Shown here piece after piece: positions 1 through 7,339 of a stretch of DNA of 64,000 bases; position 1 is the first letter of the stretch; each line of letters starts with the position of its first letter. A program made the position numbers and the translations under genes. The notes beneath the pieces are model-generated. The model was not told the origin of the DNA, did no database searches, and was given only the letters and a program-made list of their open reading frames with translations. Source of the stretch: Azorhizobium sp965227945 (GTDB lineage: Bacteria > Pseudomonadota > Alphaproteobacteria > Rhizobiales > Xanthobacteraceae); the NCBI GenBank assembly GCA_965227945.1, contig CBDDGQ010000006.1:1860001-1924000 (forward strand), written 5' to 3'.

Positions 1-321
1 GATTTGATACACCCCAATGCGAGCGACACTGCCACCGTGCGCTCGGTGTTCGTCATCGGGCCGGACAAGAAGCTGAAGCTGACGCTCACCTATCCCGCCA
101 GCACCGGCCGCAACTTCCAGGAAATCCTGCGGGTGGTGGACAGCCTCCAGCTCACCGCGCAGCATTCCGTCGCCACCCCGGTGGACTGGAAGCCGGGCGA
201 GGACGTGATCATCGTCCCCTCCGTCTCCGACGAGGCCGCCAAGGAGAAGTTTCCGGCGGGCTGGAAGACGGTGAAGCCCTATCTGCGCATCGTCGCCCAG
301 CCGGACACCGCCTCGGCCTGA
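1..321 (+). CDS. 1-Cys peroxiredoxin (Prx6 type), C-terminal part
   Basis: The reading frame is open from the first base of the window, so the gene begins upstream. The visible ~106 residues match the C-terminal half of Prx6-type peroxiredoxins, which reduce hydroperoxides in the cytoplasm. Recognisable blocks are the start DLIHPNASDTATVRSVFVI, then LTLTYPASTGRNF, the VDSLQL helix, and the C-terminal dimerisation segment with VDWKPGEDVIIVPSVSDEEA-like spacing ending in TVKPYLR. The peroxidatic cysteine lies outside the window, so activity cannot be judged. The TGA at 319-321 is followed by about 125 bp without a gene before the convergent sulfotransferase-like gene. Family assignment is confident. 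Confidence 0.9.
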   Translation, partial: DLIHPNASDTATVRSVFVIGPDKKLKLTLTYPASTGRNFQEILRVVDSLQLTAQHSVATPVDWKPGEDVIIVPSVSDEAAKEKFPAGWKTVKPYLRIVAQPDTASA

Positions 322-446
322 TCGCGGCCGGCCGCCGTTTCCGGCGGACCGGAGCGGGGGGCCTTGGCCCCCGGCACGCATGGGATCGCCGTCCGTCTGC
401 GCCGGCTGATCGGCCGGGCGGGGCGCGGCGCCACGCCACGCCGGAC

Positions 447-1262
447 TCAGCCCGGCTGGATCGCCCCGATGTCGCGACTGCGCGCCAGGCGGCGGAGCAG
501 GCGGCGGACCTCCGCCGCCTTGCGGCTGAACGTCCCAGGCGGCGGCTGCCGCGGCGGGGGCGGCTCACCGGGATGCGGCAGGCCCATGTCGAAATCCATG
601 CGGGCGTAAAAGCCGGCATAGCGGGTGAGGAACAGCGCCTGCGTCGCCGCATCCATCTGCCGGTAGCGCCGGGCTGTGCCGACGTTGAACTGGCCGATGG
701 TGCCGCGGTGGGCAAAGGGCGCCAACACCCGCCCGATGTCCACGTCGACGCCGATCTGTGCCGCCACCCGGGCGATGGTGGACTCGGTGTCGAAGCAGAT
801 CTGATTGTAGGTGAAGACTTCGGTGTTGGTGACCGCGGCCCAGCGCTCGAACACCGCAATCTGCTCATCGATGGATATGAGCGTGTCCAGCGGGTCGCCC
901 ACCTCGGAGAAGGCCTCTTCCCCGCGCGCCCGCGCCCGCCGGCCGTGGTCGGTCATGGACAGGGCCATCTCCCGCGGATCGCGGATGCTGGCGCTGGCCA
1001 GCACGTCGCCCGCCGCGATGCGGCGCGCCACCTCGGGATGCAGGTCACCGTGCGTCTTCAGCACCACAGGATGTCCGCGCGCCGCGTCGCAGACGCGGTC
1101 AAGGAGGTCGGGGCTGATGGCGTCGTAATAGTTCGACGTCTCCAGCGCTGCCCGGTGTCGGATGCGGCAGAAGCCAAGGCCGCTGACGGTCAGGATCTCC
1201 TCGGTAAGCTGATACAAATACGTGCTGGCGGACTTGGTCACGCCGTAACAAATGTAGAGCAT
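447..1262 (-). CDS. Sulfotransferase-like P-loop protein A
   Basis: Predicted ~271-residue cytosolic protein related to sulfotransferases, which move sulfate from PAPS to an acceptor. Near the N-terminus the segment YGVTKSASTYLYQ resembles the 5'-phosphosulfate loop (PKxGTT type), and SIRDPREMALSM resembles the 3'-phosphate loop (R...S). It is about half identical by eye to the divergently transcribed gene at 1432-2238, so the two are paralogs. The ATG at 1262 gives an N-terminus matching the paralog (MLYICYG versus MIYICYG); a TTG or GTG 30-36 bp upstream would extend it. The C-terminal ~50 residues are Pro/Arg-rich and poorly conserved between the copies. The acceptor is unknown, and no glycan or polysaccharide operon surrounds it. 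Confidence 0.65.
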   Translation of the reverse strand: MLYICYGVTKSASTYLYQLTEEILTVSGLGFCRIRHRAALETSNYYDAISPDLLDRVCDAARGHPVVLKTHGDLHPEVARRIAAGDVLASASIRDPREMALSMTDHGRRARARGEEAFSEVGDPLDTLISIDEQIAVFERWAAVTNTEVFTYNQICFDTESTIARVAAQIGVDVDIGRVLAPFAHRGTIGQFNVGTARRYRQMDAATQALFLTRYAGFYARMDFDMGLPHPGEPPPPRQPPPGTFSRKAAEVRRLLRRLARSRDIGAIQPG

Positions 1263-1320
1263 TCTGGCCCAGGCAATTCGTGGGTCCACCACCGTCAAGT
1301 GTCCCGTTGACCGTGCGTGA

Positions 1321-1396
1321 TGTCAAGACCGGGCGGCGTGCCGCGCCATTCGGCGTCGACCGGCGTGCCTTGACAGCCCGGGCGCCCTGCTTAGGT
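1321..1396. promoter_or_regulatory. Divergent promoter region of the sulfotransferase-like pair
   Basis: A perfect TTGACA lies at 1370-1375 on the + strand with a weak -10 (TTAGGT) at 1391-1396. A second perfect TTGACA reads on the - strand at 1326-1321, with GACACT about 17 bp further as a possible -10. Two outward-facing -35 boxes fit the divergent layout. The + promoter favours translation of the right-hand gene from ATG 1432 rather than from the TTG at 1396. No regulator binding site is evident. Confidence 0.45.
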
Positions 1397-1431
1397 TGTC
1401 CCGCTGGTGCCCCGGTCGCGATTGGGTAGGA

Positions 1432-2238
1432 ATGATCTATATCTGTTACGGCCCGACCAAGTCCGCCAGCACGTATCTGTATCAGCTCACCGAAGAAATA
1501 CTGTGCGTCTCCGGGGCGGGATGTGGGCGAATCCGGCGCGAGGGCGGCCGGAAACTGGAGAACTACTACGATTTCATCAGCGGGCCGTTCCTCGACCGCG
1601 TGGAACGTGCGGCGGGCGGGCGTCCCATCGTCCTGAAGACCCATGGCGCGCTCCGGCCCGAGGTGGCGCAGCGCATCGGGGCGGGCGAGATCCTGGCCAG
1701 CGTCAGCATCCGGGATCCGCGCGAGATGGCCCTGTCCATGGCCGACAACGGCGCGCGGGCCCGCCAGCTCGGCATCCTGCCGTTCGCCGAGATCCACACG
1801 CCGGCCGACGCGCTGGCGTCCATCGACATGCAGATGGACTATTTCACGCAATGGGCCGCCGTGCCGGGCGTGGAGCTGTTCACCTATAACGAGATCTGCT
1901 TCTCCTCCGAGACCGCCATCGCCCGCGTGGCCCGGCAGCTCGGGGTTGCGGTGGACGCCGCCGAGGTGCTGGCGCCGTTCCGCACCGGCGCACTGATCGG
2001 CCAGTTCAATGTGGGCAAGCCGCAGCGCTACAAGGACATGGATGCGGCGACGCAGGCGCTGTTCCTGACGCGCTACGCCGACCTTTATGCCCGCTTCGAC
2101 TTCGACGCCCAGGCGCCCGCCGTGCCGCCGCCGGCGCTGGCGCCACGCGGCGCCTTCGGCCACCGGGTGGAGAGCGCCCGGAGGTTCCTGCGCCGGGTCC
2201 GGCAGACGCGCAGCATCGGCTTCGTTGCGCCGGATTGA
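1432..2238 (+). CDS. Sulfotransferase-like P-loop protein B
   Basis: Paralog of the gene at 447-1262, transcribed away from it. The ~268-residue product starts MIYICYGPTKSASTYLYQ, a PAPS 5'-phosphosulfate-type loop. It carries SIRDPREMALSM as the likely 3'-phosphate loop and shares GQFNVG and MDAATQALFLTRYA blocks with its twin. ATG 1432 was chosen because the predicted -10 box overlaps the alternative TTG at 1396. The Shine-Dalgarno is poor (GTAGG almost touching the ATG). The C-terminus is again Pro/Ala/Arg-rich. Sulfotransferase function is inferred from the two loops and general fold pattern; no acceptor can be named. It may use a lipid, glycan or small-molecule substrate. Confidence 0.65.
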   Translation: MIYICYGPTKSASTYLYQLTEEILCVSGAGCGRIRREGGRKLENYYDFISGPFLDRVERAAGGRPIVLKTHGALRPEVAQRIGAGEILASVSIRDPREMALSMADNGARARQLGILPFAEIHTPADALASIDMQMDYFTQWAAVPGVELFTYNEICFSSETAIARVARQLGVAVDAAEVLAPFRTGALIGQFNVGKPQRYKDMDAATQALFLTRYADLYARFDFDAQAPAVPPPALAPRGAFGHRVESARRFLRRVRQTRSIGFVAPD

Positions 2239-2319
2239 TGCCGCCTTTCGGCCGTGGCCGGCGCCATGATAGAGGACCGGTCTCGGGCGCACCTGTCCGG
2301 GGCGCACCGAGGATGACAG

Positions 2320-2595
2320 ATGGCAGACGGCAATTCCCAGCTCACCCGCTTTCTCGGCGGCTCGCCGGTCTCGGTGCTGCTGCGCCTGGTCCTGCTGTCG
2401 GTGGTGGTGGGGGTGATCCTCGCCGCGCTGGGCCTCGACCCGGCCAATCTCTTGGGCTCGCTACGGCGCTTCCTCGATACCGTGTTCTCGCTGGGCTTCG
2501 ACACGGTGGAGCGGCTGTGGCGCTATTTCCTGCTGGGGGCGGTGATCGTCATTCCCCTGTGGGTGATCCTGCGCCTGCTGCGCATCGGCCGCTGA
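2320..2595 (+). CDS. Small integral membrane protein, DUF6460 type
   Basis: A 91-residue protein with two hydrophobic segments, roughly residues 17-40 and 68-86, separated by an amphipathic stretch containing LGSLRRFLDTVFSLGFDTV. The pattern matches the DUF6460 family of alphaproteobacterial inner-membrane proteins, whose function is unknown. It sits 4 bp upstream of the MATE transporter gene and is very probably co-transcribed with it, so a role beside that transporter is possible but unproven. ATG 2320 is preceded by GAGGATGACAG, a usable ribosome binding site. Confidence 0.75.
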   Translation: MADGNSQLTRFLGGSPVSVLLRLVLLSVVVGVILAALGLDPANLLGSLRRFLDTVFSLGFDTVERLWRYFLLGAVIVIPLWVILRLLRIGR

Positions 2596-2599
2596 TCCC

Positions 2600-3934
2600 A
2601 TGAGCGGTCCCGTCCCCGGCCATCCCCTGGTGGTCACCCATCGGCGCGTGCTGGCCATCGCCGCGCCCATGACCTTGTCCCACATGACCACCCCGCTGCT
2701 GGGGCTGGTGGCCACGGCGGTGATCGGCCGGCTGGGCGATGCGGCGGCGCTGGGCGGCGTGGCCCTGGGCGCGGTGGTGTTCGATTTCCTGTTCTGGGGC
2801 TTCGGCTTCCTGCGCATGGGCACGGTGGGCCTCGCCGCCCAGGCCATCGGCCGGCGCGACGGCGTGGAGACGCGCGCCGTGCTGGCCCGCTCGGTGTTGA
2901 TGGCGCTGGCGTGCGGCCTGGCCTTGCTGGTGCTGCAGCGGCCCATCGCCTGGCTGGTCCACGAACTCGCCGGCGCCAGCCCGGCGGTGGATGGCGCGCT
3001 CAGCGCCTATTACGGCGTGCGCATCTGGGCCGCGCCCATGAGCTTGGCCAATTACGCCGTGCTGGGCTGGCTCACCGGCATCGGCCGCACAGGCCATGCT
3101 TTGGCGCTGCAGGCGGGCATCAACGGGCTCAACATCGCCTTGTGCGTGCTGTTCGTGCTGGGCTGGGACCTGGGCGTGGCAGGGGCGGCGCAGGCCAGCG
3201 TCTGGGCGGAGACCGCCGGCACCCTGGCGGGGCTCATGATGTGCGCGCGCCTGCTGGGCTTTCGCCTCGATCTGCCGCGGGCGGTGATCTTCGATAAGGC
3301 GCGCTTGCTGGAGACCCTGGCGCTCAATCGCGACATCATGATCCGCACCGCCGCTTTGCTGGGGGCGTTCAGCTTCTTCGCCGCCCAGGGGGCGCGGGCG
3401 GGCGACACGGTGCTGGCGGCCAATGCGCTGCTCAACACTCTGGTGCTGATGTCGGTCTATTTCCTCGACGGCTTTGCCACCGCCGCCGAGCAATTGTGCG
3501 GCGCCGCCGCCGGCGCCCGCGATCGCGCCGCCTTCGCCACGGCGCTGCGGCTGGTGCTCATGTGGGGCTACGGCTTTGCCGTGCTGGCGGTGGGCTTCTT
3601 CTTCCTGGCCGGGCCGGACGTGCTGGCCGCCATGAGCACCAATCCCGCGGTGGTGGCGGAAGCGGTGGCCTATCTGCCGTTCGCAGCCCTGCTGCCGCTG
3701 GCCGGGGTCGCCGCTTATGCCTTCGACGGCATCTATGTGGGGGCGCTGTGGTCGCGGGACATGCGCAACCTCATGCTGGCGGCGCTGGCGATCTATCTCG
3801 GCACCTGGGCCCTGCTGCGGCCGTTCGGCAATGCCGGGCTGTGGACGGCGCTGCTGGTGTTCCTGGTGGCGCGCGGCGCGCTGCAGGCGGCGCGCATGCC
3901 GGCGCTGGTGCGCCGGACGTTCCGCGCGGCCTGA
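2600..3934 (+). CDS. MATE family efflux transporter (DinF-like)
   Basis: A 444-residue membrane protein with about twelve hydrophobic segments, the usual size and topology of MATE exporters, which expel organic cations and drugs in exchange for H+ or Na+. The N-terminus HRRVLAIAAPMTLSHMTTPL is typical of the first MATE helix, and the two six-helix halves are separated near residues 225-235. Sequence character is closest to the DinF branch. It begins 4 bp after the DUF6460 gene, so the two form one unit. The substrate cannot be inferred from the sequence. No SOS box was seen upstream. Confidence 0.85.
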   Translation: MSGPVPGHPLVVTHRRVLAIAAPMTLSHMTTPLLGLVATAVIGRLGDAAALGGVALGAVVFDFLFWGFGFLRMGTVGLAAQAIGRRDGVETRAVLARSVLMALACGLALLVLQRPIAWLVHELAGASPAVDGALSAYYGVRIWAAPMSLANYAVLGWLTGIGRTGHALALQAGINGLNIALCVLFVLGWDLGVAGAAQASVWAETAGTLAGLMMCARLLGFRLDLPRAVIFDKARLLETLALNRDIMIRTAALLGAFSFFAAQGARAGDTVLAANALLNTLVLMSVYFLDGFATAAEQLCGAAAGARDRAAFATALRLVLMWGYGFAVLAVGFFFLAGPDVLAAMSTNPAVVAEAVAYLPFAALLPLAGVAAYAFDGIYVGALWSRDMRNLMLAALAIYLGTWALLRPFGNAGLWTALLVFLVARGALQAARMPALVRRTFRAA

Positions 3935-3947
3935 CCCCGCAGGGGAC

Positions 3948-3996
3948 GCGGCTCAGTCGTCGGGGCGGCTCAGTCGAAGGGCGGCTCAGTCGAAGG
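3948..3996. repeat. Short tandem repeat at the 3' end of the DUF952 gene
   Basis: The 16-bp unit GCGGCTCAGTCGAAGG occurs twice head to tail at 3965-3980 and 3981-3996, with a degenerate third copy just before (3948-3964). On the minus strand each unit carries the codons for Phe-Asp followed by TGA. The repeat therefore duplicates the stop region of the DUF952 gene without changing its protein. It looks like slippage. Confidence 0.7.
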
Positions 3997-4333
3997 GAAA
4001 GGCGTGGCTGCCGTCGGCCTTCAGCGGCAGCGGCTTCACCCACAGCGCGGCGGAGACCGGCAGCGGCCCGTAGAGATGGGGAAACAGCGCCCCGCCGCGG
4101 GACGGCTCCCATTTCAGCTGCGCCAGCGAGGCGGCGTCCACCGCCACCAGCAGCAAATCGTCCTGGCCGGCGAAATGCTTGGCTGCGGTCTCGCGGACCT
4201 GCTCCACGGCGGAAAAGTGGATATAGCCGTCGGCCTCATCCACCGGGGCGCCCCGGAATTGGCCAGCGGCCTGTGCCGCCTCCCACAGGGGGCGGGGACA
4301 GATCTTGTAGATGAGGCAGCGCGACGCGGTCAT
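3986..4333 (-). CDS. DUF952 domain-containing protein
   Basis: A 115-residue protein matching the DUF952 family: IYKICPRPLWEAA at the start, DGYIHFSAVEQVRETAAKHF in the first third, LLLVAVDAASL, and the LFPHLYGPLP motif near residue 85. DUF952 proteins resemble ADP-ribosyltransferase-like folds, but no reaction is established for this branch. The gene is convergent with the MATE transporter and stands alone. Its 3' end is embedded in a short tandem repeat. The ATG at 4333 gives the normal family length. Confidence 0.85.
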   Translation of the reverse strand: MTASRCLIYKICPRPLWEAAQAAGQFRGAPVDEADGYIHFSAVEQVRETAAKHFAGQDDLLLVAVDAASLAQLKWEPSRGGALFPHLYGPLPVSAALWVKPLPLKADGSHAFPFD

Positions 4334-4471
4334 GAGGCCGGTTTAGAACAGGATGCGGCACGGGGAAACCGGTTTTCCGCGATCGCCGCGTCCTGCCGGC
4401 TCCGACGGCCCGTCTGCCACCGGCTGCCGCGGCCGGACCGCCGCACGGATGGCGCGGGCGGACTTGATTCC

Positions 4472-4500
4472 TGGACAAATCCGCCGTTGCGCCATATTTT
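4472..4500 (+). promoter_or_regulatory. Candidate sigma-70 promoter of the S24 regulator
   Basis: TGGACA at 4472-4477 and TATTTT at 4495-4500, separated by 17 bp, lie about 30 bp upstream of the ATG at 4533. Both hexamers are good but not perfect. The A/T-rich -10 stands out in an otherwise GC-rich region. No clear dyad operator for autoregulation is visible. Confidence 0.4.
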
Positions 4501-4532
4501 CCTAGCCATCCTTTTCTCCCGCGCAGGGTCTC

Positions 4533-5201
4533 ATGCTGACGCACAGCCAGATCTGGACCGCCATCGACCGCCTCGCCGCGGCCCACGGGCTGTCCGCCTC
4601 GGGCCTCGCCAAGCGCGCGGGCCTGGATGCCACCGCCTTCAACCGCTCCAAGCGGGTGACGGCGGACGGGCATACCCGCTGGCCCTCCACCGAGAGCATC
4701 GCCAAGATCCTGGCCGCCACCGGCGCCGGGGTGGAGGAGTTCATGGCGCTGCTGGGCGTTTCCGGCGGCACCTCGCATGGCGGCTTTGCGGAGGAGGCGC
4801 CCCCACCGCCCCGCGCCCGCGCCATTCCCCACATCGGCCTCGCCCAGGCGGGCAAGGGCGGATTCTTCGATGATGCCGGCTTTCCGGTGGGTGGCGGCTG
4901 GGACGAGATCCTGTTCCCCGAGGTGGAGGACGAGCATGCCTATGCGCTGGAGATTTCCGGCGACAGCATGCGACCGGTCTACCGCCCCGGCGACATCGTG
5001 GTGGTCTCGCCCGCCGCCTCCCTGCGCAAGGGCGACCGGGTGATCGTGAAGACCCGCGAGGGCGAGGTCCTGGCGAAAGAACTGGTCCGCCGCACCACCC
5101 GCGCGGTGGAATTGCGCTCGCTGAACCCGGAGTATGAAGACCGCACGCTGGCGGCGGCGGACGTGGTGTGGATCGCAAGGATTATTTGGGCGAGCCAGTA
5201 G
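4533..5201 (+). CDS. HTH regulator with S24 (LexA/CI-type) peptidase domain
   Basis: A 222-residue repressor-type protein. Residues ~5-75 form a Cro/CI-like helix-turn-helix (ASGLAKRAGLDATAFNRSK, then WPSTESIAKILAATG). Residues ~95-215 form an S24 peptidase fold with the serine in ISGDSMRPVYRPGD (Ser145) and the general-base lysine in GEVLAKELVR (Lys182). Such proteins usually self-cleave on RecA stimulation. The Ala-Gly cleavage site is likely AQAG at 104-107. The gene stands directly before an AbrB/Doc toxin-antitoxin module. Its last ~160 bp recur, frameshifted, on the far side of that module (5925-6087). Codon use in the final 20 codons (AAGGATTATTTGG) is less GC-rich than in the displaced copy. 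This suggests the present 3' end was brought in. Confidence 0.88.
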   Translation: MLTHSQIWTAIDRLAAAHGLSASGLAKRAGLDATAFNRSKRVTADGHTRWPSTESIAKILAATGAGVEEFMALLGVSGGTSHGGFAEEAPPPPRARAIPHIGLAQAGKGGFFDDAGFPVGGGWDEILFPEVEDEHAYALEISGDSMRPVYRPGDIVVVSPAASLRKGDRVIVKTREGEVLAKELVRRTTRAVELRSLNPEYEDRTLAAADVVWIARIIWASQ

Positions 5202-5227
5202 GGGATTGCGCTACGTGGGAATGTTAT

Positions 5228-5240
5228 TACATCGTATGTA
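5228..5240. promoter_or_regulatory. Candidate toxin-antitoxin operator
   Basis: A perfect interrupted palindrome TACAT-CGT-ATGTA lies 38 bp upstream of the antitoxin ATG in a locally A/T-rich patch. AbrB/MazE-type antitoxins commonly bind such dyads to autoregulate their operon. The site is inferred from symmetry and position only. Confidence 0.4.
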
Positions 5241-5277
5241 CGGTGCTGGCTGGTGCTGGTGATGAAGAGGGCGCCCC

Positions 5278-5502
5278 ATGGTCGCGCTGAAGCTCTCGAA
5301 AGTTGGCAACTCCATCGGCGCTGTGCTGCCGAAGGAAGTTTTGGCGCGCTTGAAGGTTGGGCAGGGCGACACGCTCTATCTCACCGAGACGCCCGATGGT
5401 TATCGCCTGACCCCCTATGAGCCGGAATTCGAGGCGCAGATGGAGGCGGCCCGGAAAATCATGAAGGCTCGCCGCAACGTCTTGCGCGAACTGGCGAAGT
5501 AA
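5278..5502 (+). CDS. AbrB/MazE-family antitoxin
   Basis: A 74-residue protein with an N-terminal swapped-hairpin AbrB/MazE domain: LKLSKVGNSIGAVLPKEVLARLKVG, then GDTLYLTETPDGYRLTPY. The charged C-terminal helix (from ~residue 48) is the usual toxin-binding tail. It precedes a Doc-type toxin with no gap (TAA then GTG), so translation is coupled. The antitoxin should bind the Doc protein and repress the operon. AbrB-type antitoxins paired with Doc, rather than Phd, are a known variant. The ribosome binding site GAAGAGG is strong. Confidence 0.88.
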   Translation: MVALKLSKVGNSIGAVLPKEVLARLKVGQGDTLYLTETPDGYRLTPYEPEFEAQMEAARKIMKARRNVLRELAK

Positions 5503-5895
5503 GTGGACGAGCCACGCTGGATCGCGAAGTCCGTCGTGCTGGCGATCCACGATGAACAGTTGGCCGAACATGGCCGCGGCCAGGGCATGCGCGACGACGG
5601 GTTGCTCGAGGCCGCACTCAACCGGCCTCTCCACCTCTTCCATCACAGCCACCCCGATATTGCGGCTCTCGCTGCTGCTTACGCCTTCGGGTTTGCGATG
5701 AACCATCCCTTTGTGGACGGCAACAAGCGCACGTCTTTTGTGGTGACCGAGCTGTTCCTGGCGCTCAATGGGTTTGCGATGGGGCTGGACGATGCAGCGG
5801 CGGTAAGCACATGGCTGGCGCTGGCGGCGGGCGAGCTTTCGGAGGAGGGGTTGACGGTGCGGATCCGGGGAGCGTTACAGGGCGTGGCGGGATAG
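5503..5895 (+). CDS. doc: Doc-type toxin (Fic/Doc family)
   Basis: A 130-residue Fic-fold toxin. The Fic motif HPFVDGNKRT is intact at residues 68-77, the family signature of Doc kinases that phosphorylate and inactivate elongation factor Tu. Length and features (RDDGLLEAALNRP, YAFGFAMNHPF) are those of a full Doc. It starts at GTG 5503 immediately after the antitoxin stop, so expression depends on translational coupling. Nothing suggests inactivation. The module is flanked by the complete S24 gene and a displaced fragment of the same gene. Confidence 0.9.
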   Translation: MDEPRWIAKSVVLAIHDEQLAEHGRGQGMRDDGLLEAALNRPLHLFHHSHPDIAALAAAYAFGFAMNHPFVDGNKRTSFVVTELFLALNGFAMGLDDAAAVSTWLALAAGELSEEGLTVRIRGALQGVAG

Positions 5896-5924
5896 GCACG
5901 TCGCCCCAGTGCGCCTCAGCGAAG

Positions 5925-6087
5925 GGTGATCGTGAAGACACGGGAGGGCAGGTGCTGGCCAAGGAACGGGTCCGCCGCACCGCCCGCGCGTGGACCTGCG
6001 CTCGCTGAACCCGGAGTATGAGGACCGCACGCTGGCGGCGGCGGACGTGGTGTGGATCGCGCGGATCATCTGGGCGAGCCAGTCGGT
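5925..6087 (+). pseudogene. Displaced, frameshifted copy of the S24 regulator 3' end
   Basis: About 160 bp here align with the last part of the S24 gene (roughly 5037-5199), from GTGATCGTGAAGAC through the region encoding LNPEYEDRTLAAADVVWIARIIWASQ. At least two single-base deletions break the frame relative to the intact gene: GAGGGCAGGTG against GAGGGCGAGGTC, and CGCGCGTGG against CGCGCGGTGG. The stop codon of the intact copy is replaced by TCG. No start or N-terminal domain is present, so it cannot make a regulator. It is a remnant left by a duplication or by insertion of the intervening toxin-antitoxin module into the 3' end of the gene. Confidence 0.85.
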
Positions 6088-6237
6088 CACGGCGCACCGC
6101 CCCGCGCATCCTCCAGCGGGAGCTCGAGGAGCACCCGCCCGCGGAACACGGGCGGGGGAATGACCCAAGACAGACGCGTGTCCCGGTCATAGACTGGTGG
6201 CGGGGCTTGGCATCTAATCGGCCAAAGGCTTGTCGCG

Positions 6238-7254
6238 ATGCGTTGCTTGGCGGGTCATCTCATTTTGATGGCGTTGCTTGCGGGGGCGCTCTGTCACGGC
6301 GCCGCCGCGGGCACGTCCATTGTCACAAACGCGGCGCCCGTCACCACGCTCTCGGACGGACGGTCGGGCATCATCGCGTTCCACTCCGTCAGCCCCCGGA
6401 GCATCATGGGGTACGTGCGTCACCTGGATGGCGATCCGGTCACGATCACCGGGGTCCTCACCTTGCCAGTGGGCACCACGGGGCCAGTTCCGGCGGTCAT
6501 CATCCTGCACGGCTCCAGCGGCATCACTCCAGGCGAATGGGTGTGGGCCAAGCGCATGAATGATCTGGGGTATGCCAGTTTCGTCATCGACAGTTTCACC
6601 GGTCGCCTGATCACCGAAACGGAAACCGACCAGTCCAAGCTGTCCATGGCCGCCAATATCGCCGACGCCTATGTGGCCCTTGGGCTGCTTGCGAGCGATC
6701 CGGCCATCGATGCCAAGCGCATCGCTGTGATGGGCTTTTCCCGCGGCGGCGTCGCCGCGCTCTCCTCGGCGCTTGACCCTTTCCGGCGCGCCGGAACGGA
6801 CGGCAACCTGCGGTTCGCGGCGCACGTCGCCTTCTATCCGGGGTGCGGCATCTCCTACCGCGCAGCGAACCTGGATGGGTCGCCCATCCTCATGCTGCTG
6901 GGGGGCAAGGATGACTATACGCCAGCCGCGTCCTGCGCAGCCTATGCGGAGGATCTGAGGACAAAGGGCGCGCAGGTGACCGTGAAGACCTATGCGAATG
7001 CCTACCACGCCTTCGACCGCCAACTGCGTCTGCACGTGGTCAGCCGCGCTGTCAGTGCGCGGGCCTGTCATGGGGCGCTGGATATCGACACCGGTGCGTA
7101 CACCCTTCTCCGCGGTGAAGAGATCTTGCGGGGCAGCGCGGCTGTTGCCGAAGCAAAAGCGTGTCTCAGCCCCGGCGTTACGATGGGCGGCGATCCGGAA
7201 GGGCAAGAACAGGCGCCGCGTGACGTGGAGGCCTTTCTGAAGGCCGCATTCTGA
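6238..7254 (+). CDS. Exported dienelactone hydrolase-like alpha/beta hydrolase
   Basis: A 338-residue protein with a signal peptide (residues ~1-24, hydrophobic LILMALLAGALCHGAAAG). The mature part is an alpha/beta hydrolase of the dienelactone hydrolase type. HGSSG at ~91 is the oxyanion strand, GFSRGG carries the nucleophile (Ser168), GGKDDYTP holds the likely acid (around residue 225), and AYHAFDR the histidine. It should act in the periplasm on an ester or lactone; the substrate is unknown. The nucleophile is Ser, not the Cys of classical dienelactone hydrolase. It is transcribed alone after the S24 remnant. ATG 6238 gives a proper signal sequence. Confidence 0.82.
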   Translation: MRCLAGHLILMALLAGALCHGAAAGTSIVTNAAPVTTLSDGRSGIIAFHSVSPRSIMGYVRHLDGDPVTITGVLTLPVGTTGPVPAVIILHGSSGITPGEWVWAKRMNDLGYASFVIDSFTGRLITETETDQSKLSMAANIADAYVALGLLASDPAIDAKRIAVMGFSRGGVAALSSALDPFRRAGTDGNLRFAAHVAFYPGCGISYRAANLDGSPILMLLGGKDDYTPAASCAAYAEDLRTKGAQVTVKTYANAYHAFDRQLRLHVVSRAVSARACHGALDIDTGAYTLLRGEEILRGSAAVAEAKACLSPGVTMGGDPEGQEQAPRDVEAFLKAAF

Positions 7255-7339
7255 AGAGTGAGCGCCTGCCGCCGGCGCGGATTGATGGCTGGCATCCCCG
7301 GGAGGATATCCAGGTTCCGGGGGGGCGCCGGTGATCCCC

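Noticed and set aside
1099..2307. Long open frame antisense to the right-hand sulfotransferase-like gene
   Set aside because: Composition is that of a shadow frame in GC-rich DNA; the + strand frame has clear P-loop motifs.
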